Shown piece by piece: positions 1-12,700 of a stretch of DNA of 28,934 nt. Source of the stretch: Tubiluchus corallicola (taxonomy: Eukaryota > Priapulida > Priapulimorpha > Priapulimorphida > Tubiluchidae); NCBI GenBank assembly GCA_030141605.1, contig JAQGDQ010000544.1, positions 117,501 to 146,434 on the forward strand, in the 5' to 3' direction. A program made the position numbers and the translations under genes. Every line of letters starts with the position of its first letter. Within the stretch, counting starts at the first letter, position 1. The notes beneath the pieces were generated by a model. That model did no database searches. It had not been told where the DNA came from and was given only the letters and a program-made list of their open reading frames with translations.

Positions 1-414
<414 letters not shown>

Positions 415-874
415 ATTCCTTAAATTATGCGGCTCTGAAAATGCCAAACTGCAAAACTCCATGACTGCTTTATGCAACTAAATTGTAGACATTCTCTACA
501 TATCAAAACTCAGTGAGCATACTGAGTAGCAGACTTTGATTAAAAACTCGAAATTCTGGAAAACATAGAGTTAAATCTGTTTATATCAAGAGCGTATGTA
601 GCCTTAAGTCTCAGTGCAGAGAAAATGCAGAAGGCATCATATTAGCTTCCTGCACGAGCAATTACATATCTCTGTACGAGCACCACCTTATCTACCAAGC
701 AACGATTATTTATTTCTACAGCTGTCAAAGTTGTCTGTCACAGCGAAAATGTACCTAGTGCATATACTTACAGATAAAACATTTTATTTGCGTTTTACTC
801 AAAGTACATTTTGGTTTGGTATCAGGAATCTTGTGCACATTTCTAAGACGTTTTGTTGTTGAGTATTTTTAAAC
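415..874 (+). other. 5' flank of the aminopeptidase gene
   Basis: AT-rich sequence between the microsatellite and the first coding ATG. It must contain the 5' UTR and perhaps the promoter. I see no convincing TATA box, initiator or upstream coding exon. The open frame from 614 has no recognisable domain and ends just before the real start. Confidence 0.4.
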
Positions 875-1088
875 ATGGGCGAAGAAGAGTTTAATATGAG
901 TTCCTCCCGACAGGAACTAAAAGAAAATGATGAGGAAGCAGCAGGAACGAAAGAACAATCTGGATTTCACCTGTCTTGGTTTTGGCTAGTTGTGGTAGTA
1001 GTAGCAAGCGTTACGTTGACAGTAGGGATTGGTCTCATTGTCGGCCTAACTGCACCTGAGTGTGAATTCCAATATGAGATTTATGAAG
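875..1088 (+). CDS. Aminopeptidase exon 1: cytosolic tail and membrane anchor
   Basis: Codes for residues 1-71 plus one base. A charged Glu/Lys-rich N-terminus is followed by a hydrophobic Val/Leu/Ile stretch (about 34-58), typical of a type II signal-anchor. The donor is gaag|gttagt. The frame runs only four more bases before a TAG, which supports splicing here. Confidence 0.9.
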
Positions 1089-3806
1089 GTTAGTTGGGGC
1101 ATCAATTGAACCATATTATTTAATTTTAACTTTTCAAGCGATGCTTGCTATACCATTGTGAATATGTTTATCTCTATTGCAGTCAATCGACTATTGTAGC
1201 TATGTTGCTATGTAATGGATTTATTTTTTGCAGTAGAAAAGACTTATATTTTATATTCACATCGAAATCTGTGTAAGTCAAGTGTGCTCAGCAATGGGCA
1301 GTAGTCTGTTGTGCTTAGTGCACTACCGGCTTAGTGACATATAATCGATTGGTGACCGTGGTTAACAGTTTAACTCAGTTTCTTTAAACCAAATCAGTGT
1401 TTGCGGTCCTAAAATATAGGCGTCTGACACTTTTTATTTACAATCGACGGTGATTTTGGATTTATTGTTGTAAAAGCGATGCTTCATTACGTTACCTGCG
1501 TAAATGGTGATCACGGAAGACGACGAGTAAGTTCAATGTGTAAAATTAGTCCAGGTTCCGTAATCTCTGGTCTTTTCTTTTGCAGGGTGGCGGTTACCTG
1601 ACTTTGTTATTCCAACGTACTATAAGATACATTTAACACCACACTTCGATCCAGCTGATTTTGAAAATGTACCAGATGACTTTTATTTTGAAGGTAACTA
1701 TCAAGGTCACTAGGATAGAATACTTCCATGACATTCTGAATTAAAAAAAATATTTACTTTTAGTTGCCGTGCCCCATAAATTGTAGCGTCCCATAAACAG
1801 GTTTGTGTAACTCCCATGAAACACCAGAACGTCCAGCGTTAACAATAACAACATCTGGCGTCCTAACTCTTTCTTCTTCGCAAAAGAACAAAATGGACGA
1901 TATTAGATTTAATTTTCAGTGCTTCGTCTTCTCGATGTTATTTATTCGTATAATAATTCGCAGGCAGAGTCATAATTGATTGGTTGAGGAACAGACACTA
2001 GACGCCTGATGCTTAAAAACAGGAAGAGCTTCCAGGGTCTGTCTTCTAGCGCCTGCTATCAAAATCCTTGGTTTCATCGCACATTGACATTACATACGTT
2101 CTTTCTCGTTTCCAAACTCTAAACGCGACGCGAGTCTCTGACTCTTTGAACGCTTTGCGTTTGGGGGATCATAAGCTTAAAGTATGGGTTAATCCAAAAA
2201 AACTTGTTATTAAGTTATGACGAGACACTTAGCAATAGTATCGCTTTAGCAGTTTGGCAACGCGAACTCGATTTTAACTTTGACAGAGCGTCAGGAACGA
2301 CCCAAACTAGTGGTGTACAAATTAGCGTTTTCGTATAGATTATGCAATAACTAACCAAATTAATTTAAATTATCTTAGCAAACAAGCCATCATCACAACT
2401 AAAATAAAATAAAATAAAAAAAACAGAAGAGCTACTATGACAGTATCGATAAACGACAGACACAACAAAGATCAAAGACATGCATTGTTCGTTTGAGAAC
2501 AATGAACATGACATGTGCAGTTGTGCTCTTCTGCTTTGAAAAAGTTCACTGTGTAGCTTTAACTCATCAGCTAAAATCTCATTTAAAAATTCATTTGAAC
2601 AGATGATAATACCGGGGAGCAATCTATGTCAAATTAATATCTGTAAAAATTTATGAATCGTCATCATTATCATTGTCGTCGTCGTCGTCGTCATCATCAT
2701 CATCATCATCATCATCATCTTCATTATCATTATGTAATAAATGTATGATGTAAATGTAAATGACGAAGGTCATAACAAAACAAAAAATAATAATAAATTT
2801 ACGTCTCAGTGAAGCAGAGGAAATTGTATGTAATGTTTTCTAGACAGCTGCTAGTACAGTTTTTAGTAAGATCAAAGACTGTGACGAAATAATTCTGAGC
2901 CAATTTTTGATATCAATTTTCGTTTAGGTAATGTGCGAATAACGATACTTTGTGAGAAAAAAACTAGAATAATTCATCTTCACCAACGATATTTAACAAT
3001 TGAAGAACAGAGCATCGAACTCACGTCTGCAGAAAGTTCAAACTCTGTGCCTCAATACCAGGAACATCAGTATAACCAACAAACAGAAATATATCAAATA
3101 GTTCTGACCGATTTCCTGGAAGAGGGCAAACAGTACAATTTGTATATGCACTTCAGAGGTCCCTTGAGTAAAAGTTCTTTGACTGGAATCTACCTTAGTA
3201 GTTACAAGCACCACGAAAGTGGAGAAGATGTGTAAGTATGTGTATGTAAATTCAAGCCTCTTTAATAATATGCGAATGATTTAAACACTTCCATGAACAA
3301 TGTTCACTTTTTCCCGACGATTCTGTTTGTTCGTTTCAAAATGTTTTCACTTGAAACGCTCCAGAATGTGCAACGATAAAGGGCCAGCATTTTTACTGGA
3401 CTGCGTTCAGTTTTGCTGTACTGATGGTAACGAGGTCACTGGGTAATGACCAGTGGTCATCATATCTCGCCTATACTAACTGTTCTTGCCACAGGAAATT
3501 AATACTGTTTCAAATAATAAGGAGAAATTAATGCTTCTGTGATATGATGACCATTGCACCAACTAACAACACAACTGGTACATTGCAAGGGAAAGACAAT
3601 AGAATTTTTTATGCTGACAGTGGATAGGTCAGTTGGCGTAAAAGTAGCGGTCATTAACAGTTACAAGGAAGTAATAAAAAGTAATCAAATCACGAACCAT
3701 AAGTTATTTTGCAGTGACTCGGTTATCACCAGTTCAGCTTGCTCAAACAGTATCTGTCAAGGCGATTTTGTTATCCATGGTAAGACATACTGTCATTCTA
3801 CCTATC

Positions 3807-3879
<73 letters not shown>

Positions 3880-4030
3880 AACAACTCGTTTGTTTAGCTT
3901 TGTTTAGTTTGAAAGCTAAACATCTAAATCATCCAATTTAAATTAATGTTGAAATATAACTGCTGTGTGTCTGTTTTTCTCCAGTGTTTTTGTTACTTAA
4001 CCGCCTGAGCCCTCGCAATTCATTAAACCA

Positions 4031-4101
<71 letters not shown>

Positions 4102-7100
4102 TGTGTGTTAGTGTTATTAGGAAACACAGATTTAACCACGCCGAGTTTGTTGTAGTTTTCTACCCTTATTCCTTTTTTAAAGACAACATAAATGGTACAT
4201 TTTGCAAAACATCGCATCATCAAGTACGTGAACAAACTGCACTGGTGGTAACCACGTTACTGGAAGAAAGCTATTTGTCGTCGTCAGTTAATTATTTGTT
4301 ATCACTTGGCCTAATCACTAGGCCTATTACTTCCTTCTTACTGTTAACGACTGGTACTTTTCGCACCAACTGACTGCCAACTGTCAGTACAAAAAATTCT
4401 GTTACCTTTTGCTTGCATTGTAACAGTCTTGTGGTTATGTGACGCACTGGCCTTTCAGTTAGGCATGTCTGAAATCAAGACACGTATTAGAATTTTGCAA
4501 TTCTTAAATCAAATTGCTGGTAATTGGAAAATATGTATACAAGTTTAAACGGGTGTTTCAGAAATGCTTCTGTGCAAATTTTCGTCCAGAAAATAATATT
4601 TTCTCATTATGAATTTTTAATATCCACATTGAAACGTTATTAGAACCTGATCTAAGAAAAGATGTTCAATGTAACATAAGCGATAACATAATAACATTTT
4701 GGCAGATGGCTAGTGGCAAGTCAAATGCAAAGCACTGCTGCAAGGAAAGCTTTTCCTTGCTTCGATGAACCAAAGTATTCAACTGAATTTGAAGTCTCAG
4801 TTTCACATAAAAATATTCACCATGCTGTATACAACACGGAAATCATCCGTACTGAAACCAGGTATGCAACTATGGCTTTAGCCAACCTAATTATTGTTTC
4901 TGCACTATATTCTTCTATATTAGTAATGATTTTGTACAAATAACTATATATTGTCTAGTTTTGATCAGAGATCTACGAAAAACTATTGCATCTTTCGCAC
5001 CGTATATTATGCAATTTTTCCTGAAATTCGAATTTTATACCTTAGTTCCCACATATTACCTGCTTTTATATTTCGTACTGTAACGAAATGTAATTTTGCC
5101 CATTTTTGTTCACTGCTTTTACCAAGCCATATTAAATTAGGAATTTTAAACATTCTGACTACTTTTCTTTCTGGAATAATCGTATATGGATTGTGTACTA
5201 GGTGAAAAAGAAAAACTGTATCAGAAATTTCGCTAACTTTGTGGAAGGTTTGCCAAATTTCAGTCGTATGTCCGACATGCGCTTTACACAAACTTTTGGC
5301 CCATTGCTAAAACGTGGAAGTGCATTCTGCAAACCCCAGACTTTCTAACAGCTAAACCCAACTGCCCGTCAATGACAGATCATTCAGCTAGTTTTGAGAA
5401 AAAAGAAGTTCTTGTATATTGTATAATTATATAATATATATATTAATATAATAATTATATAATAATATTATATAAATTATTGTATAACGAAGTGAGAACG
5501 TCATCATCGTCGTCGTTGTCCTTGTCGTTGTCATCGTAATCATTGTTATCATCGTCATCTTCTTCAGCATTATCACCACCATCATCATTGATTTTCTGGA
5601 CATTTTTACTTTATTTTTCTAGTGGAGAATGGCTGACTCAGTATTACGCTAAAACGCCGAAGATGCCCACCTATCTCAACGCTTTCTTGATTAGTGATTT
5701 CTCGGCTGTAAGCAAAATTTCAACAAGTGGAATTAATGTAAGTTAAAGAGTTTCTCTCGCAGGATTCTATGCAGTCACAGAATCATTAATAATACAAACA
5801 GAATCACAGATAATTAAGAATCTTACTTGCAAATGTTAAACCAGGAATTCTGCCTCCAGCTAGAAGTTATGCGTCCTCCTCGCGAGGAAAATTTTTTACC
5901 GCATGGTAGATATACTGCATGTTCTAGTTTCATGAGGAATCCTAACGGAATGAAAATGAAGTTTAACTGTCCAATTAAGAATTAACTCATTTCAGCAAAG
6001 TTATAGGATTCAATCTCTCTTTTAACAGGCAGACGATTTTATTATTTGCTCATGTATGCAGCCAGTCTCTCAAATGTCCATCTTGATTCGTTATTTGGGT
6101 GCACCTAATAATGACAGTAATTAGTATTATTGTAATATTAGTATGTACTTGGTGAAAACATGGCGTCGTCTTCGCTGCCCTCTTTGACGAGTAATAGCCA
6201 CTATGCAGCCAACTGGATGCGCGAGAAAAAACTGCGCGGTTTCACTGTGAAATGAGGACTGCATGGGAGATTTCGAGAAAAAATCGGAAATTTTCTGATT
6301 TTCTAACAGCAGTTCGATGCGTCCTCGCTGTGAAACTGACCTAAGTGTTTTTATACTGAAAGCTATACTGTGCGATTTTGCCTTCATTGCTAAGTCCGTA
6401 TCTACAGTCCGTATCTGTAGGCAGTTGAACGTGAATAAGCATCATGTCCTCGGCGTAAAATAGATGATTTATAATAATATTTTTCCCCAAGATCACAGCT
6501 TATGGACAACCATCAAGAATACATGAGACTGACTACGCCTTACATGCAACAGAAGTGACATTGGAGTTTTTTGGAAATCATTTTGATGCCCCTTACAAGA
6601 CACAAATCGTAAAGTCAGGTACTTACATATACATATTCACATACTAACTATAGCAAGATTATTCTATACAGACAGAGCATATTGCCGCTAAACTAATTCT
6701 GCACTCTTCTTTATTATCATCACTTTAATCTTCCAGATTTAGGAGCCATCCCTGATTTTGGTGCTGGGGCCATGGAAAATTGGGGACTCGTCCTATATAG
6801 GGAACAATACATGTTTTATGATGAAAAACTGTCATCAGCACGAGATAAGAAAATCGTCGCTACTATAGTCGCTCACGAAATAGCACATCAGGTAAAACCG
6901 TATTAAGCTTGTACAAGAGTCAGTCCTACATGTTACTTCATATACACAAGTAACCATTTCTAACTTAACGTGCAAAATGTTATACAACTTGATGTGGCAA
7001 GCTACTTATTTTCTCTGCGCTTTGCAAATCTCGTGCATTATGAGCTTGATCTAATTTTTTGCTTGACCAAATTTTTGTAAAACACCGCAATAAAGACTAA

Positions 7101-8403
7101 CTGTATGTTGTGTATGTAGTTTTGTTATATAGACCTTTTTGCTTGGAATAAACTATTATATATAAACTTTATTTATTTACAACATAGTTTTACTGATCAC
7201 AGTATATCCAATAAGTGCAGTGCAGGAAAATTGTAATACGTTAAGGACAGACACATAAAGAGCATACAGTTAGTTGGAGGATATAATTAAACAAATAGTT
7301 AATTCAATGGTGCATCAGCCGATACAGTTAATTCAAAAGTACGAGTGGAATATAAAATTGATACTTAATTGCGTAACTTATTACGCTGCTACTACTCACT
7401 GCTATTACAAAAGCATATGGCAAACGTCCAGTAACTTTTGGAATTGGTGGAATGGCATACCTAGTGATAGACAAAAAGACATCTCTATTACGCACCCAGA
7501 GGTGTAATATCAGCAATACAAATACTTCGAGTAGTAGTTCAGTAAAAACCCACTAATGCAAAAGTAATTCAGTATTATGACGAATTGATGCAATACACGC
7601 TTTAAATAAAATAGATCGTGAATTTAAGTTGCTATTGCCTGTGTTTTTCCAAAGTATGTTTTTAACTACTGAAGTCTGCCAAGATCATGAATCTCTAATG
7701 TACTTATATAATTATAAAGTTACCTGGTATCCTGATGCGTACCCAAACACCGGACAGAGCAGTATCTGGCTCCACATGGCACGCACACATAGTTAGATGG
7801 AAATGTTTGAACAGTTAAGGCAAACAAATGAATTTAATTAGTTATCGAAAAGATACTTAGCAAAATAAACCGATGAAGCTTACTGATTATCAATATAATG
7901 ATACTTAATGAGCGGAATATAAAATTGATACTTAATTGCATAAATTGTTACGCTGCTACTATGGCAAACGTCCAGTAACTTTTGGAATTGGTGGCATGGC
8001 ATAGCTAGTGATAGACAAAAGGACTTTCTTTTACGGATCTTACATGTAGTAGCTGCTAGTGTATATAAATCTGTCATTATATAGTCATTAGATAGGGCTA
8101 TTTTATTATTTTATTATGTATATGTGTTCTGTGACTACTTTTTGTGACAGTGGCTTGGGAACCTGGTCACGTGTGAATGGTGGAGCCACATTTGGTTAAA
8201 TGAAGGCTTTGCAACATACGGCGAATACTTGGGTGGACATGCCATAGAGCCTACGTGGAAACTCGTAAGAACTGTTTTAGTAATACCTGTGATACCTGTG
8301 ACCTTAATAAAACATGTGGCTATTATGTAGGAGAATGTGAGGCTTTGCAGCAACTTTTCTCCCGCCTCTTCTGTCTCTCTCTCTCTTTCTTTCTCTCCCT
8401 CCC

Positions 8404-8479
<76 letters not shown>

Positions 8480-9730
8480 CGGCCTATCTCTATATATGTT
8501 TTTCTTGGTGGAATAAATGGAATAAAATTTTTAGTGGAATAAATCTGTGTTTTATAAACCTTGCCATTCGCTTTGACCTGCACTTATTTAGCTTGTTGTT
8601 TCACTGGTATCGTACAGCAATTAGTATCACACGGGAGTAAAAAATATTATTACAATTTTAAATGATCGCTGATCTTAAATGACCTGATGATGATGATGAT
8701 GATAATGATAATGATGATGATGATGATGACGATGACGACGACGACGACGATGATGATGATGACGATGACGATGACGATGCTGATGCTGAAGATGATGACG
8801 ATGATGATGATGATGATGACGACGATGCTGATGTTAATGATGTTGGCGATCCTGATGATGACGGCGTTGCTGATGCTGATGATGTTGGCGATGATAATGA
8901 TGATTGTGATGACGATAATGATGATAATTACACAATTACACTCGGTAAATTGTTTACTATCTTGACATGTTTTAATATTGTAGTGGGAACAGTACATTCT
9001 AGATGATTATCAATATTCGATGAGAATTGACAGTGTCTCCACCTCCAGGCCAATTGTGGTACCGGACGAGACAGTGAACACTCCAGCAGAAGCAAGCGCC
9101 ATGTTTAGCCAAATATCCTATGCAAAGGTACAATTGCAGTATAAAGTATAGGCTGTATAGGACAAATAAATAATATGGCATTCATAAAAGTAGCACAACA
9201 AATGAATACAGTGCCTATTTACAATACTCTTATATAAACTATTAACTTTCTATTGGATGTATTTAAATAATTGATTGTGCTATCTAATATAATATTATTA
9301 TAACGTATTTTATATATTAAGAACATATTTAATGTATAACTGTAATTTACAATCTGTAGGGCGGCTGTATAAACAGAATGACAGAATTCATTCTTGGCAG
9401 CGAAACATTTTTTGGCGGATTAAAGGTAAGTTATAGGTTCATTTAGCTTTTGTTGCGTCAACTTACGTGAACAAAAAAACTAAAAGTTTAGCCACCTAAA
9501 CTAAGTTTACTCAATGTTGCTTACTGACTAATCAGAGATGAAAATGTGTCATCTATTGTTCATTTTGATAAAGATGTGTGTCCTTTTACAGAAATACCTA
9601 AAAAAACACGAATATGGAACAGCTAGAACAGATGATTTATGGGCAGCGCTCAACGAGGTAAATAATAAAGTTCCATTTTAACTCTTAGGCTTCTGTGAAC
9701 CGTTACCTTCACACGTCTCTATACTCTTTC

Positions 9731-9784
<54 letters not shown>

Positions 9785-12700
9785 CCTCTCCTTTCAAATT
9801 TTGACGGTGTGACCTACATTAATACCCAGGTGTCACCTGACTTAATACATTAGTGAAAGCAACTTAGAGCACAAATATCCATATCTTTTTGAAAACTAAA
9901 AACAGATTTAATCATCAAATTCAACAGCTAAATCAAGCAAGATAACCAATTCAATACATATTTTCTTTAGCAGTTAAAGCAGCACATTAATTAAACTGTC
10001 TTTTAGTTTTCAAATCTGAAAAATATTTGAGCACTTCTACGCAGACCATGACTAGTTAAGCATGACTATTTGAAATTATAAAACTAGTAGTGGTGCTCAG
10101 CACACATTAAAATGTTGTTATTGTTTAGCAAGTCATAGAAGATGGCGTTGCTGGTAGCATGCTTGATGGTAAAGACGTGAAAACGATAATGGATACGTGG
10201 GCTTTGCAAAATGGCTTCCCCTTGGTGTCATTAGACCGGAACTACCAGGCTAACACGGCAACTGCAAAACAGCGGCAATATCTGCGTGATCAAACAATTA
10301 TGAAATCTGCGTAATCTAAGTAGCCTTTTTCTTTTGATGTCATAATAACAATTAGTTAATGGTACTGGTTTCCATAATAGTTTTGCAAGTTTGCTCATTC
10401 ATGTCTTATCTCTTATATTAATATTCTTGGTATATATATTTATTTATATATGTATATATAAGATTCGAGGCTACAGCCCGGACGAGGGCACCATTTGCGG
10501 CGATCTATATATCAAACGAAAGGTCTCGATCTAGTGTCTTCTCATTGATGGTTTATTTTTCGAATTGGGCCCACCGGAAGGAAGGGGGGCGAAAAAACTC
10601 CAAAAATGGCCATTTTTCGGCCGTTTTTTGCAAAAGTTATACGGCTGAGATGTACAGAACGGGAACGGGCCGAGGGGGGTGCTGGGTATGGATAGATATC
10701 CCGTTAAAAAACTCGCGATTTTTTCGAAATTTTGACCAAACAGCATGCGGAAAAAACGTTCTAGCGGCGCCTGGTGGGACTCTCGGAAGGAGATATACGG
10801 CTCATCAGAAAGAGGAAGAACGGGGCTACACGATGATGTGGGTTATATTTTAGGACAGGTCCACCGAGAGGAGTACCGAGGAGTTAATTAGATGTTCGAT
10901 TTTCGACAATTTTCGCCTTAGAAAACTGCTGACGCAAAGGCATTGTTGTGACGTCATCCATTGTACTCTACTCTGCTTATAACTTTAATTTAGCAAAAAG
11001 CTGCCTGCTACGGGTTTGCGTTAGATAAACAGACATATAGTAGGCAGGATGTTACAGGCTTTGTGTTATAAATGAGGACTAGGTAGGATGTTCGCGTATT
11101 ATTGATTACACGTGGTTTTTTACGCAAAATCTTTTGCGGGGCCTTTGCTAGTTTTTATAATTATTAAACAAAATTCTTTTTTGTCGTTTAATAGCATCAA
11201 ACTTTGTGGGTTACTCGTTTGCGAAGTAACTCTATAAAGAGGTTCATTTTTCTTTGAGGCCGGGCTCGTTTTTCATGTAATAAGTTTTAATAATGTTACG
11301 TCGCAATAGCTACTCCGTATTCTAAATTTTTACGAAAAAACATATTCCATGACAACGGTAAATAGTGTTCTAAATGACATATCAAGACAGTTGGACAGAA
11401 AAATGCAATAAACGAATAACACTTTGCATCCCAGGCTAGTTGGCTTAATAGTAATTCCCTGGTGACTGTGTGCTTTACATCGACCAGCCCAGAATACTAT
11501 ACACCTATTTTTTGCAACTATTATAGGAAAAATCTGTATGAGGTTCCCCTCACATTTGTGCGGGCTGACAGGCAGTGGGAGGAGCAAACGAGAATCTGGA
11601 TGCACAAGGAAGAAGAAAGTAAGCGAAAGCCTATTATACTGTACTTTTTTTACTTTTTACTTTTATTTTTTATTTAACCCACATCACAAGTTCACAATTT
11701 GGAGACATTATACATGGTTTACATACCAATGCTGGATGAGAGACACATACATGGCAAAAAACGGCAAACCGTACGGGCCACCCAGGCAATTAACGGAAAT
11801 AGCATACAATAGAGTACAGTAGTTTGATCGATGGTGACAAGAGGTGACGAAACATTGATGATCAGTGAACAATTTTTTATACAGGATGTTATCTATTATT
11901 ACTATTACTCTTTCGGATTTTACCGATTGAAGTATTAACATGCATAACCTGAAGTGAAACAATAATATAGCTCACATGGGATCAACTTAATTAACGACAA
12001 CTATAACAAAGTGCGCATGCATAACAATTATCAGGTATACAAATATCAGAATAAGTGTCATGGAAAAATAATTTACAATATCTGGCGAAGGATTTATAAC
12101 CATGAGTATGGAACTTATCAGTCACATGAATCGGAAGATTATTAACTAAAAAATAATAATATATACTAAAGTACGGTTTAAAAACATTAAATGTAAGTTA
12201 GGTGGACGTATAGTTTCTCAAGGTCTTGTGGGATATTCATGGTAATCAATTCTTCGCATTATGGGTAAGGACTGGAAATAAGCATGCAACGTCTTTTATT
12301 TGCATAACAGCTTAACAGTTTCATTCCAAATTTAGTTTGGTTTTATGACGGTAGCATCGTAACAAAGACAAAGACAAAGACCAAATTTATTTACCGTTGC
12401 TCTTTTAACAGAGAACATTGGTACTAATGGCTGTTTAGCTTCTTACACTTACAACAATACAGGTAAATACGCAACACACAAATAACGAATAACATGTAGA
12501 GTATATGCTCTAGCGTTGGCAGCTGCTAGTCTCTTACTCAAGGCCGAAATGTACCACCCAACACAGGACAAATTAATTAATTAGTTACTTTATTATATTA
12601 ATACAATATTAATTACTTTAATTAGCCAATCACAGAAAGAGGCGGATCATATCAATTTGATCATTATTTGATAGGTTTCTAAGATATGTTCCAGAAACCG

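Larger units (their letters stand above)
3232..4705 (+). other. Intron 3
   Basis: Contains (CT)n-(TA)n and (GT)n microsatellites. The open frames across them are translations of the repeats. Nothing else recognised. Confidence 0.85.
4862..5622 (+). other. Intron 4
   Basis: Contains an AT-only quasi-palindromic tract (about 5412-5484) and a (GTC/ATC)n array (5499-5589). The open frames at 4951-5291 are not supported by any domain. Confidence 0.85.
6892..8150 (+). other. Intron 7
   Basis: The intron lies between the two halves of the zinc site. It carries a diverged direct repeat (7343-7485 and 7910-8035). No coding signal. Confidence 0.85.
8265..8983 (+). other. Intron 8
   Basis: Holds a long (CT)n tract (8373-8476) and a (GAT/GAC)n array (8684-8929). 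The Met- and Ile-rich open frames on both strands here are repeat translations. Confidence 0.9.

Noticed and set aside
614-862. 82-codon open frame just upstream of the aminopeptidase start
   Set aside because: No recognisable domain, composition like the surrounding AT-rich DNA, and it ends before the well-supported start at 875.
8323-8583. Arg-Glu repeat protein on the minus strand
   Set aside because: Translation of the (CT)n microsatellite.
8650-8997. Long Ile/Val-rich (minus) and Met-rich (plus) open frames
   Set aside because: They are direct translations of the (GAT/GAC)n array.
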